This document shows positions 10,471-20,956 of a stretch of 64,000 bases of DNA, piece by piece (position 1 is the first letter of the stretch; each line of letters opens with the position of its first letter). The translations under genes were made by a program, and so were the position numbers. The stretch covers positions 496,001-560,000 of the forward strand of contig JAFEVB010000005.1 of the NCBI GenBank assembly GCA_032629725.1, read 5' to 3'. The stretch comes from Gremmenia infestans (Eukaryota > Ascomycota > Leotiomycetes > Helotiales > Hamatocanthoscyphaceae). Below the pieces are notes generated by a model. It was given only the letters and a program-made list of their open reading frames with translations. It was not told the DNA's origin and did no database searches.

Positions 10471-12160
10471 AATTACGATGAGACGTGCGTGCTCTAACTG
10501 AACTTGTATGTAAAAAAAGGAGAAGCTATCTTGACGATCCGCAGTTTGCCTCAAAGATCGAACTATATTTTATTTCCCCATGTGAGGGTCAACCGTTGAG
10601 TCTTGCGGATCAGCTCAACCACCAAAGCAAAGCCGCCGTCAAAGCACCGGTGTACCGCGCCTACGTAGAGGGAGGGGAGGGAACTCCGACTCCCCCGCGG
10701 TCTGTAGGGTGACACTAGGATGTAGAAGACGTGCTAGCTAGCATGCGCCCATGTGCTATTTATCCCTAAGTGACATTCTGGCGTGGGCGGAGGCCGCCGT
10801 GAGTTCTGGGAGCGATTTACTACTTACTCCTCCTACTCCTGTCAATGAAATGAAGCATGCCCATGCTCATAGGTCATTATCTAGTTTGGTGCCGTCTTTG
10901 AGCAAGAGCGTGTAGTACGCACACGAGAAGACGGAGAAGACGGTCAAGACGGTCAAGACGGCCAAGGGGCAAAGGCAGTTGTGTAGTTGTGAAGTGGTCC
11001 CACTGCCGGCAGGGCCAAGCCAGGTGATAAAGCATTCCAAGTCGCAACAAGCATGGCATTGTCGTCCAATCTCTCGCCGAATCCAAATCTTAGAGTCCAT
11101 GTCAAGCTGTCCAACGGACTTTGCACGTGTCCGGGGACACGGTACCGGTACTAACAATAGCAAAATAAGCCGGACGTGGGGCAATAGAGCAGAGCATTGC
11201 CGGTCGATAGGTTCATGGGTACGAATTTAAGGGGGGGTGAGGGGGTTTCGCGGAGTTTAAGGTAGGTTAGATTAGGTACCTACGGAGTATGTACCTAGGT
11301 ACCTATAAGTAAGGTAGCAAGCCAAAATGCATAATATAAGCCAACGTCACAAGCAACAGGGGCTCGAGGGGGTTGGCCATGTTCATGCACTGGCCCGGGT
11401 TGCTGCAGGACACAAGGGGCAAGGGTTGAGATTGCCAAGAGATCCCTTTGGGAGTGTTTTACCCCTATAAACTCTATTTAATTGTAATTTACGCATTACA
11501 GGGCATCGCATCATATTTTAGCAATAGAATCCTGTAATTTACTAAAAATTCTAGTAACCATTAGGGCTCAACAGCCTATCGTTTTAGTGCAAGCCCACTA
11601 AAACATATGCCTTGTAAGGACACTTACGATACTTTAACTCTACTAGCGCCGATCATTCCGTCCTTTAAACCGCCTTCTCCGTAACGCAGGATGAACAAAG
11701 CCTTGACCCCGCAATTCAATGGCCTTATCTTGAGGCGAGCAATGTAGCATTTATGGAGTAATTTACCTTAGGTATACAATCAGACCCATCTAGAATCTTA
11801 ATATTTGTATCTGTCGAGAAAGTGGTGCCTTTTTATGCTCTCTTGGTGATAGTATTATATACTAAAGAGCCGGTTTCATGAACTGTCCCGAGACGGATCA
11901 GCATAAAGACTTCCGATTCGTGCATCGGAAAAGCCCCTAAAGCCCAAAGTCCAAAGCCCGCGAAAGCCCGCAAAAGCCACGGGAAGCGACTAAAACAGCG
12001 TCTCGTTACCACTTGCATGCAAACTATACCCATGACGGAACTCATCCAATCGCAAGCAATCCTTGTTTGGTCCACCGATTGAAATCGACCCATGACGATA
12101 CGAAGTACTCAAAAGTACCTTCTACGGAGGTATGGGTACAAGTAGGGATGGGAAATATCC
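10471..12160. other. gene-poor DNA between two MITE-like elements
   Basis: Contains nested AGGTACC/GGTACCT palindromes at 11273-11312, a G-run at 11229-11245 and AT-rich stretches near 11470-11570. No protein-coding frame is supported. Confidence 0.45.
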
Positions 12161-12384
12161 TACAGCACGGAGGTACAGCGGTAAAGTATTGTTACAATTC
12201 AAAAAAAAACAAGGGGTTTAGAGGCGTCTTCTAAGCCTCTTAGGGTAGTGCTTAAAGAGCTTCAAGCCTATCGAGGCTGTGCTTACAGGGGCTGTATTTA
12301 TTAAGAGTTTCCAATTAGGAATAGAGGGTGAAGCTACTAATTTAGAATTTTAATAATACTTTACCGCTGTACCTCCGTACAGTA
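12161..12384. mobile_element. MITE-like element B, TA-flanked terminal inverted repeats
   Basis: The left arm starts TA|CAGCACGGAGGTACAGCGG and continues GTAAAGTATTGTTA (to 12193). The right arm (12351-12384), reverse complemented, starts TA|CTGTACGGAGGTACAGCGG and continues GTAAAGTATTATTA. The arms match over ~34 bp with a few substitutions, and the similarity runs slightly into the AATATC flank. The ~157-bp interior is AT-rich and non-coding. Confidence 0.7.
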
Positions 12385-12706
12385 AGATATTTTTATTAGA
12401 GATCTTGCATATTTTTAGACATAAATCACGCATAAAAGCATGCATGATATGTATAAATAATAACTAACAAGAACATGTTTAATTATATTTATTAAAATAG
12501 CACTACATAGAATTATTAATAAAATGGGCCCAATATATACAAGGCTCTTATTGGTGTAAAACCAAATGTGGGGGCTCTTAGTAAGCAATATGATAACGTT
12601 ACTTTTATATCGACAAAAGGTTAGTAAAAGATAGATCTCAATCCTCACCCCTAAAAATATCTTTTTCCCATGAATCATGGGAAATGTTCCCGTGTAATAC
12701 TTCGTC
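12385..12706. other. AT-rich intergenic segment
   Basis: Strongly AT-rich with many stops, and nothing coding. It lies between two inverted-repeat elements. The composition could reflect repeat-induced mutation of an old element, but no parent sequence can be recognised here. Confidence 0.4.
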
Positions 12707-12820
12707 CTAGGCGTAACTATTCCGCCAAGAAAACAAGGGCAAGGGGGCCTTGGATTGGTGCGTTTACCACTGTTCTTTAACCCCCTGCTATAGAATTCTT
12801 GGCGGAATAGTTACGCCAAG
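12707..12820. mobile_element. small foldback/MITE-like element C with nested palindromes
   Basis: A perfect 22-bp inverted repeat is at 12710-12731 and 12796-12817 (left arm starts GGCGTAACTATTCCGCCAAG). Each arm folds on itself: CTTGGCG-9 nt-CGCCAAG is a perfect 7-bp stem on the right, with one mismatch on the left. The 64-bp interior is unremarkable. No clear target duplication is visible. Confidence 0.65.
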
Positions 12821-13287
12821 TAAATTAGAAGTCATTAATTGCCCCCCCTTTTGCCCAGTAGAATGAGCTCATTATCTGGGCAGATGAGCTTCACTATCGT
12901 CTCCCCCAGACGGTGGATCAAGCGATTTACCTACCCGCCGCAACGGAACAGGCAGTCGCGGACCCGGAGAACTCAATCATTGATTGCAGGAAGAGAGACA
13001 CGTTATTGGGACTGAGGTTTTTATTTGAATAGACGGATTGGAAGTGGACCGCGAACTATTGCCGCAGCGTCGTAACAGTTTCATAGGAAAGATAGATAGG
13101 TCACAGAGACCTAGTATGATGATTCGTGCGAGGCACTTCATTCGCTAGAATAGTCCCCAAATACTAACTCCTCGTTCATTTTCCCTTACACTTCAACGCC
13201 GGACTCTGCCGGCGGCATTCCACACAAAAAATGCCTACGTATTGAAGACGCGTCAAGCCATTCCCAAACTCCTAAGGTCTCTTTGTA
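12821..13287. other. intergenic, 3' flank of TDP1
   Basis: No gene supported; mixed composition downstream of the TDP1 stop codon. Confidence 0.45.
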
Positions 13288-15876
13288 CTACTGTTGTTCT
13301 GTGTAAAACCAGGGCTTTCTCCCAGAATATTCCTCCCCTGGTACAATCATCGGCACTGGTATCTTGTCCTTGAACACCTCCATGCTAGGCGGACCCTGGC
13401 CCTGATCCTGGGCCTCAGCACCCGCTACAGGTAAGATAACACCGCACTCCCAGTTGCGAAGATTAAGCTTTGCTTCCTTCGTAGTCCTATCCTTGACCAG
13501 ACGTCCCCTTTTGCGTGTCAGTAAGGCCTCCTGACCAAGATACAAGACTCACCATGCACTTTCGGACAGATTGGCACTCCCGACGTATGCCCAAGCCACG
13601 TGGCCACGTACAGCCTCGTGAGGTCGTACGAAGATCATTTTGTTATGCATCAATAGTCCATCTCTTTGACTTTTGCTGTCACGCAAAAGTTGTCGGGGGA
13701 AGCTATCGCTATTGTACCAGCTAGACAGTGAGGTTATTAAAATTTCATATATCAGAAACCCTTGGTAGGCATAACAGCTGAGAGTGCCAAGCTTACTTTG
13801 ACTGAAAACAAATTGTTCCTCCAGCCTAGAGAATTACCGTTAGCTGAGTTCTCGTGCAGGGGCTGTTCGAACTCAAACTTGGATCAACGTACGCCCTTAC
13901 CGCCCCGGCTCTTCCTAACAGTCTCTGACGTGGGAAAGTAAATTCGGAAGAGTGATGCCAAGTCCTTAGAGAGTTGAAGCTCGGCAGTCGATTCGCCTTT
14001 CCCTTTGCCCTTTACCGGCCTGCTTGTGCGCCGATCATATCCGGACATTCCATTATCACCTATAGAGCAGACGCATCATTAGATTCTATGGTACCCATTA
14101 CATGAACTCATACCCCAACGAAACATCGAGTGGATTGCATGGGCATACAACGTGAAATGAAAGCAGGGTTGGCACAATTAGCGAAGATATTGTCCTTCTT
14201 ACCTTGTAGAGCCAAGTAGAGGCATTTGATTAAGTCGATGTTAAGGTTACCAATAGATGCGGCCTTTCTCAACGTTAACAAACAATGAACGTCCAGTTTT
14301 AGGAACAAAAATGCATACCACAAAGTCAACACTTAGGGATTTTCGGGTATCGAGGCCGAGCTGTTGCACGGCAGTGCCAAGCCCACAGTATCCGGTGCGT
14401 TTCAAGTCCGATCCAGTATGCGATCCTCCGCTGCCAGGATCGAGTCAGAGAATCATTTCCGATTCACGAGGAATAGCGTATTACATACATTGAATGAACG
14501 AATCCCAAGTTTGCTGTGCGTGAGAAGTCAAATTTCCTCATGCTATCAATTATCTTCTGATCGAGACCCAATGCCGTGAGGAAATGAATCAGCTCTGTAG
14601 CGAAATGGGTAAGTTTATCAAGTTCCGTGAGCTCGCCATCTGGGTTTCTGGGAAGGTCGATCAAGAAGCAGACCTTGACATTATGTTCAGCTCCTGGTAT
14701 CCAATGCTTTGTTGGAAATGGACTCACATTTTCCATTACGCCAGTCTCACCCCAATCATAAGGCACGAGATTAGCGCTGGGTACAACGATACGTAGATGG
14801 GAAGGGTGGGCCAAGAGCTGGAGTTTCGAATGCATGCAGTTGATGTTGCCCTCCATACTGGGAAAGCAGAACCGTTGATTTTTCGCAGCTTCGGAGCGCA
14901 GTTTTTCTTTCTATAACGAGTCAGTAACGTAACACTTCTTAATGTGATTATGTGAGACTTGGTGTAAAGCTTTGCGAAGACTAAGAATTAAATTCTCACT
15001 CACTTCAGCCTCGTCCTTTTCTTGAAGTACCCAGATGATCTTAGTCTTGCCATCGAGTTTAGCTTCAACCCAAGCAGGGTCTATCTGGAACGAGCTCAGC
15101 ACAGCGATTTCGAGATCCTTCTTCTGAAAAACTTCTTCGATTTTAATGTCATCTCCTTGGCGAGGACATCCATAAACCCATGTTTTCTTGATCGCACCGT
15201 CAGGATATTGAATGCCTGGTGTACTGGTCTTTTGTTGGTCATTGGAAGACAGAACTTTTGGCAACTTGTTCTTTTCTTGAGTGACATGAGTAGGGGGTAT
15301 AATAGGCGTTGGCGAGTGACCTGATAAGGCAGCTTTGCCCGGCTTGTCTCTTCTAAGTGATAGCCCTGTTGATGGCTCCTGTGAAAGCTTGGGCACGACT
15401 TGTCTTCCCTCTCGATTATGAGGAGCGGGTGGCGAAGTCGGCGCTTCCCTTTTCCTTGAACCGAGTTTCGTGTTGGAACCTTGTGACTCCACTTGCTTGC
15501 TCTGCGCTCTAGCTCTTCGTTCCTCTTCCATTTGTTTACGATTCAATGACCCAAGATATCCATTCGACGGTAAAGGAGCTTGTCGCATTGGTATATTTTG
15601 GTCGATTTCAGGAGGAGTGGCATGGTTAGAAGCAGTTTCGATCTTGGTGTTGCTACCTGTATCGATAGCTGAAAGCCCATCATTCTTGCTGTCCATTCTC
15701 TGGTCACGCTGGGATGCTCTAGACGTAACAGGTGCGTCCAGGTCATCATCATCATCATCATCTTCGCTGACGAGATCAACGATTTGCGATTTTCGAGACT
15801 CCGGTGAAGGCTCTTGTAATGACAGAGCCATGGCTCTCTTGGTATCTTCGTCGAAAGCGATGTCGAAGCCTGACAT
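13288..15876 (-). CDS. TDP1: TDP1, tyrosyl-DNA phosphodiesterase 1, nine exons
   Basis: Predicted exons are 15876-15004, 14910-14728, 14673-14489, 14430-14319, 14263-14203, 14059-13893, 13825-13797, 13720-13553 and 13507-13288, with exact phase, giving 665 residues. Both halves of the phospholipase-D-like active site are present: MHSKLQLL (His318, Lys320) and LLMHNKMIF (His562, Lys564). Each is followed by its asparagine block (PSANLVPYDWG; AYVGSANLSESAWG). HSIGGSHTGSDLKRTGYCGLGTAV also fits the family. The enzyme removes topoisomerase I peptides and other adducts from DNA 3' ends in the nucleus. The N-terminal ~290 residues are acidic/Ser-rich and begin with a ubiquitin-interacting-like helix (DEDTKRAMALSLQE) and an Asp run. 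The 54-nt intron at 14727-14674 has no stop and keeps frame if retained. ATG 15876 was chosen because the upstream leader appears to contain an intron. Confidence 0.9.
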
Positions 15877-16030
15877 TGTAGATGGCAATCTTGAGGGACG
15901 AGCTAAGAATAGTTTGACAAACTCTGGTCGTCTCGTTACGTCCGACAAGTTGGGAGTACTTTTCGGACTTAATGAGAAGCCCCAAGCACGGAGAATATTC
16001 GCCCAGTGAGCTCGACGACGAGGGAGCTTG

Positions 16031-16209
16031 CTAGCCCTGACGGGAACCAGAATCCTGCAAGAAGATCCAGACAAGTGATGCAGCATCCATCAACTAGATA
16101 TAAAATTTCATCAGCAATGTTCTGTGGAGTAGCGGAGAGTTGAGGCAATACTCACTGCCTTTGTTCTTGTTTCGTCGTGGAAAGATGCAGACGTGTCGTG
16201 TGTCGTCAT
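16031..16209 (-). promoter_or_regulatory. TDP1 leader with predicted 5'UTR intron and 25-codon upstream ORF
   Basis: A good donor (GCA|GTGAGT) at 16155 and acceptor (CTTGCAG) ending at 16055 define a 101-nt intron in the TDP1 leader. An upstream ORF begins at ATG 16209, crosses that junction and stops at 16031, before the main ATG at 15876. This could damp translation. It also argues against initiation at ATG 16086, which would fall inside the intron. Confidence 0.45.
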
Positions 16210-16509
16210 TTCACGTTTACCGCGATCGTCTGTGGATGAAACACGAAGTCCCGTGACCAATGAACTTTTCCGAGCACCTAGTATAAGCTAAGAGAATATC
16301 GGCAAAGTGTAAAATTGTTGCCAATTGATTCCTGATTTATATTAGCGGCGTAATTATCGGAGCTTTTGCTGTTTTTAAGATGCTTCTTTCCGTATCGTAA
16401 GGTCATGCGTGGCGCTGAATTCCGGGGAAGTGAGATCGTGCACCATCACCAATGATGACGTTTACAATCCGTTACATTTCTTATGAATAACTACAATTCT
16501 CCCCTTCTG

Positions 16510-16545
16510 CGAAAACCTACTCTCTCTCTCTCTCTCTTTCTCTTT
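16510..16545. repeat. CT-rich pyrimidine tract upstream of the FAD oxidoreductase
   Basis: A (CT)n run about 100 nt before the ATG at 16640. Pyrimidine tracts at this distance are common in core promoters of filamentous fungi. Confidence 0.7.
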
Positions 16546-16639
16546 ATGAACGTATTACTTTTATCAATTCTTCGCTGCAACGACCAGGACAGCTAAATAA
16601 CATCAGAAGTAAGCAGACTTACACACTTTGTCAACAATA

Positions 16640-18570
16640 ATGGCAGAAGCAAAGAAGAAAAACATCGTAATTATAGGAGCTGGGGCTGCAGGCATGGTAA
16701 GCACATAGTTTTACTTTCATCTTCAATTTCTATTCTACTCGAGACGTAGATTCAGTTGGGAGTAGTGAACTCTGAAAGGTCTCTTACACGTTCTGTTCAC
16801 CTATTGATCATAGGTTTTGAAGGGATTCTGTCAATTTGGTCAATTGTTCATTTTCTTTTCATCCGAAGCAAAAGTGATTTGATACATCGTTCCTGTATTC
16901 CAAGGTACGATTTTTTTAACATGACTCAAACTCATTTTCTAATTCGTCTCCACACCTACAGTCATGTGCAGCAACTCTTGCTCAGCATCCGGAAAGGTTC
17001 AAAGTCACCGTCTTGGAGAGAGAGGACGTAACTGGGGGGCAAGCGACGTCCATATCCATCGACAAGGGCAAATTTGGAACAGATTGGATGAATGATGGAG
17101 TTCAAGGAGGCTCACCTGTAAGTCTATTTGTCTGATGCCACAAGTTCATCTCTCATCCGTAGCTAGATCTTCAAACACACCTTCAATTTCTTCAGAAGGT
17201 ACGGCCATGAGCCACAAGAAGTCAAACTCCAGGTAGCATTTGGGAAGGGACCAGACGGGTTCTGGACAAATTGTTTCCCAAGTCCTCTGGTGGACAAGTT
17301 TTCCTCTGATATCAAAAAGTTCGGCAAGGTTCTCAAGATCATCAAGTGGACGATGCCAATTATGGGGGTCATTCCTATTCGCATCATGCTTCGAATGTTT
17401 TTCTTCAACAAAGATTTTGGTGACAAAATGGTCTTTCCATTAATTGCACTATTCTTGGGAACAGGTAATCAAACAGCCAACGTCTCATGCGCCATCCTAG
17501 AACGGCTCTTCGATGACCCCAACATGAAGCTTTGGGACTACGATCCAGAAACTCTTCTCCCGAACTTGCCCACTATGGTCACCTTCCCCAAGCTCCATGA
17601 TTTTTACGAAGATTGGCGAAAAGACTTAGTCTCCAAAGGAGTAGACATTCGCCTCGAAACAGAAGTCAAGCAGATCTTTCAACGAAGCAAGAAAGGAATA
17701 GTCCTCGAAACATCATCTTGCAACTTCGAAGGAAGCACGCCCCCTAAAACCAAAACAGAAACCTATGATGAGCTCGTCCTCTGCGTCCTCGCAGATGATG
17801 CCCTTAAACTCCTCGGCAAGACCGCAAGCATGAAAGAGCGCTTCGTACTCGGCGGAGCAAAATTCTACGACGACATAACAATCACCCACTCCGACAGCGC
17901 ATACTTCAAAAAGCACTACGAGACGGAATTTCAAGAATCTCTCTGCGCAAAACCAAAGTCAGAGGCCCAAGAAGACCAAATAGCCTTTTCTAAAGGCCTG
18001 CAACCGGGTCCAGACAACACGCCAGGACCGTATAAACCTATGTATTATACAAAGAGCTATGCTCAGGATCCGAGGAAGATTGAGATGTCATTTGATTGCA
18101 CGAATTACCAGCACCAGTTCCGCGCTTCAAATGCGCAGGACAAGGAGCATGTGTACCAAAGTATATTTCTTGATAACAGGCAAGAGGAGTTGTGGACTTG
18201 GAAGGAGATTCGGGAGGAGAAGATTATTGAGAAGAAGTGGTGGCATCAGTTGGGGCATCGGTGGCAGCATTATGTAAGGGTTGTACCTGGGATGATGTTT
18301 CTCAACGGGAAGAACAATACGTTCTTCGCGGGATCTTGGACACTTGTGGTAAGTCTCTCGAGTTTTGGCATTTTGGATGGCGCTGACGGAAAACAGAACA
18401 TGCATGAACTTGCTTGTGTGAGTGGTATTGCCGCTGCGTACCGACTGGGTGCTGAGTATGTGAAGTTTGATGATTTTGCGGAGGATTTCTTTAGCAAGTA
18501 CTTGCTCGTTTCGCATGGAGTGAGGTATGGGGCCGAGGAGAAGAAAAAGCAGAAGCGGAAGCAGAAGTAA
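16640..18570 (+). CDS. FAD/NAD(P)-binding oxidoreductase (flavin-containing amine-oxidase superfamily)
   Basis: Exons are 16640-16696, 16962-17117, 17167-18348 and 18397-18570, giving 522 residues. The N-terminus has a classic dinucleotide-binding fold, VIIGAGAAGM|SCAATL, split after the glycine motif by a 265-nt intron and followed by TVLEREDVTGG. The ATSISIDKGKFGTDW and SWTLVNMHELACVSG regions fit the FAD-dependent amine-oxidase/protoporphyrinogen-oxidase-like superfamily seen in fungi (COG2907-like). Substrate cannot be told from sequence. A hydrophobic stretch (TMPIMGVIPIRIMLRMFFF) may form a membrane-associating helix, and the C-terminus ends in a Lys/Arg-rich tail. The last intron (48 nt) has no stop and would add 16 residues if retained. 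The gene is divergent from TDP1. Confidence 0.8.
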
Positions 18571-19058
18571 AGGAACAATCAGGATAGGTATGTAGTAATT
18601 GGCATAAGGCTAGGATGACTGCACTGGTGATTAAACACATCTTTTCCATCGTCCCAAGGTTGGCGAGTAAATTCGCCGCCTTATGCACTCAGGCTACACA
18701 AGCGCCTAGAAATGGAATTAGGGTTCTCAGAAGAGCAAGCCATTATTTCACTGGTATCTGTGAAAAGATCTACACCTAAATGTCCTGACAGTAATACTTG
18801 AGCAGTGTTGCTAGAAAGACCTCGAGGCTTCAGATACGATATTCAACAGTCATTCGCGAGGATTTACGCCGAAGAAGACTAAATGTGAATAAACCGCTGG
18901 CATAGCCCCAGACCCGCCACAGAGAACCAGCCATGAAATGAAATGGAATCATTGACAACGGGTCGATGAATTGATACTTAGATGGTCCATTCGCCTGCTC
19001 GATCATGGATTAGTATTCAAGGCACCACTGAAACAGAACCCGCAACCCCCAGCCCACC
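18571..19058. other. intergenic
   Basis: 3' flank of the FAD oxidoreductase. A 56-codon ORF (18614-18784) is present but has no supporting feature. Confidence 0.45.
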
Positions 19059-19181
19059 ATGCAAGAAAGCACAACAACATATCTCATCCTGGGTCTCCTC
19101 GCCATGACGATAACCGGCATAACAGCATGTATAGTACTTAGCTGTCGCTGCGGACGCGATCTTTCAGGCAACGATAGATAA
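19059..19181 (+). CDS. putative single-pass membrane micropeptide 1 (40 aa)
   Basis: The ORF begins MQESTTTYLILGLLAMTITG, continues with hydrophobic residues, then a Cys/Arg-rich tail (SCRCGRDLSGNDR). The layout is a polar N-terminus, one ~20-residue membrane segment and a cationic tail. The start context CCACCATG is good. Two similar micro-ORFs follow at 20242 and 20559 on the same strand. No homology can be assessed from the sequence alone, so this is a hypothesis based on repeated architecture. Confidence 0.4.
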   Translation: MQESTTTYLILGLLAMTITGITACIVLSCRCGRDLSGNDR

Positions 19182-20241
19182 TGTCATTGCCAAGAGGAGA
19201 GGCAGATATATGTACAAGAAGGTCTAGTAGGTGGATGACTCTGGGAAGGAGGTGGAAATACTAGGAAACAAGGAGGCGCCCAAGACAGGAATCGAGGCCG
19301 AGATCTAGGTGGTAATGGTGAACAGCCGTCACTTGGCGGACGGCCAGCAGCTGGGGGTCAGGATTATGGGTTGTAAAGCTGTTGATCAAGGTGCTCAAGC
19401 AAGTATACCTTAAATACGCATACAGCAAGGAGGCTGAGCATTTGCACCACAAGCTAGCAGACCACACACAAGTCGGCGGTGCAATGGACATAATGAACAA
19501 CGAAGTCGGTTGTGTACGAAAGTCCCCAAGAGTACCTCTTAAATATAGACAAATTATACACATGCACAAACATTGTAAACAAATACCAGAATTAGGACAT
19601 TTCAAAGCGAACTTGTTACACGCATGCATCGCCGTTAACACGGATAAGTTGAAGAGAAGAAGCAAGCGACTGATTACTGCAATAAAAAGGTAGCCATATC
19701 CTTAGGCCGGCACTTGGCGCTGAGCGATACTTCGCTGCCATGTGCAACATAACAGCAAGCTTCAGCACATGAACGTGTCACGGTATCGAGAAACGTAGAC
19801 GTAGTGTAGACGCGTTTGCTATGCGAATTTGAGTCGAAATGACCGAATGCCTCGGTGGCATCGGTGGCATCGGGCGCAAACAAAAGGCTCATCTAAAGTT
19901 CAAAGCAGAATGTACGTAGATTACAGGACTTCAAGTACTTGAGCTTGTCCTTTTCATCGTGGGCGTCTCGACAAAAGTAGATTTCGAATCGAAAATTGAC
20001 TGTGCTCTCTTGTCGATGACTTGAGTCTTGGAAGGCATGATTCAGAGACAAATGTTGGTGTTATTGAGAATAGCGTTGAATCATTGAAGATCTGATTGTT
20101 CCACTGATGCAAAATCCGACTACTTCAACAGCCCTTCTTCCCCCGCGCGAGAATACAAGCAGTCGTCCCCAAAGATCCAAGCTCCATCATCAAAACTCTA
20201 TATCTTTGATACCTTTTCACTACCTCTGTGAAACAGCATCA
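19182..20241. other. intergenic between micropeptides 1 and 2
   Basis: No conserved coding sequence. It is mostly free of long ORFs on either strand with any recognisable content. Confidence 0.4.
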
Positions 20242-20346
20242 ATGCAAGAGACCGTCCTCGTTGGCATTATCTCCATCGCCGTTGCCCTGTCCATAACGGC
20301 TTTGGGAGCTTGCTTTTGCGTCTGCTCTCGTAAATACAACGGGTAA
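20242..20346 (+). CDS. putative single-pass membrane micropeptide 2 (34 aa)
   Basis: The ORF begins MQETVLVGIISIAVALSITA and ends GACFCVCSRKYNG: a short polar start, one long hydrophobic segment, a Cys-rich juxtamembrane stretch and a basic tail. The layout matches the ORF at 19059, including the MQE start. The frame is open upstream to an ATG at 20107, which would give 79 residues with a basic, Ser/Pro-rich extension. The short form is preferred only because of its resemblance to its neighbours. Confidence 0.4.
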   Translation: MQETVLVGIISIAVALSITALGACFCVCSRKYNG

Positions 20347-20558
20347 GGCGGTCTATGAAGCGGTCTTGAGCACTGAAAGGCACGCTCGGACAGGCAACGT
20401 TATCGAACCATCAAACTTATCCTCAAGTGATTTACAGCCGCCATCCATCACCATTCAGGGACATCTTGCCTCTCATTGCCAGAGGACTACCACTCTCACA
20501 AGACTCAGTACCTTCACATTTCTCTCTCCAGAGACAGCTATTCATCAAAACAGTACCA

Positions 20559-20660
20559 ATGGAGCTGCAAGAGCACACGACCCTCGCTGTCGCTACCGCT
20601 ATCGGCGTTACGTTCATCGTGGTGAGCGCTGGAATCATCATTTGGGTCCTCTATCATTGA
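20559..20660 (+). CDS. putative single-pass membrane micropeptide 3 (33 aa)
   Basis: The ORF begins MELQEHTTLAVATAIGVTFI and ends VVSAGIIIWVLYH. It has a QE-containing polar start, then an almost entirely hydrophobic body. It lacks the Cys cluster of its two neighbours. Start context is CCAATGG. It lies 212 bp after micropeptide 2. Confidence 0.35.
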   Translation: MELQEHTTLAVATAIGVTFIVVSAGIIIWVLYH

Positions 20661-20956
20661 TGTAGTTGAGCAGGATTGCATGCCGAGGCGCCCGGAAAAC
20701 TGATAGGATCGCTCCAATGAGGGGCTATCGAGAGTTGTGTATATTATCAGACAGCCTTCCGTCAAAACATGTCGGCCAGTACTTTCGACAGGAAAGTACA
20801 GGGCACATGCCACAGACGTCTGGGATTGCACATCTTTGCGTATCGACTCTGAAACTCTCTTTCAACAACGTCCGTTCAGCCGGCTGATCGGACCAAATTC
20901 CATAGCTTCAGCGAGGTAGCTGCATATGAGATTGTTACTCTCGTCACCGACCCAGC

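Noticed and set aside
12415..12678. Hydrophobic 87-codon ORF on the minus strand
   Set aside because: It arises from AT-rich DNA (Ile/Leu/Tyr/Lys-rich translation) between two inverted-repeat elements. No sign of selection on protein.
15877..16086. 70-residue basic in-frame extension of TDP1 that resembles a mitochondrial presequence
   Set aside because: A good 3' splice site (CTTGCAG ending at 16055) with a matching donor at 16155 places ATG 16086 inside a leader intron. After splicing the extension has no ATG.
18614..18784. 56-codon ORF 3' of the FAD oxidoreductase
   Set aside because: No motif and no similarity to nearby micro-ORFs. It lies where a 3' untranslated region is expected.
20107..20241. 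In-frame extension of micropeptide 2 to 79 residues
   Set aside because: The extension is low-complexity and basic with no signal-like character. The short form matches its neighbours better. Not excluded.
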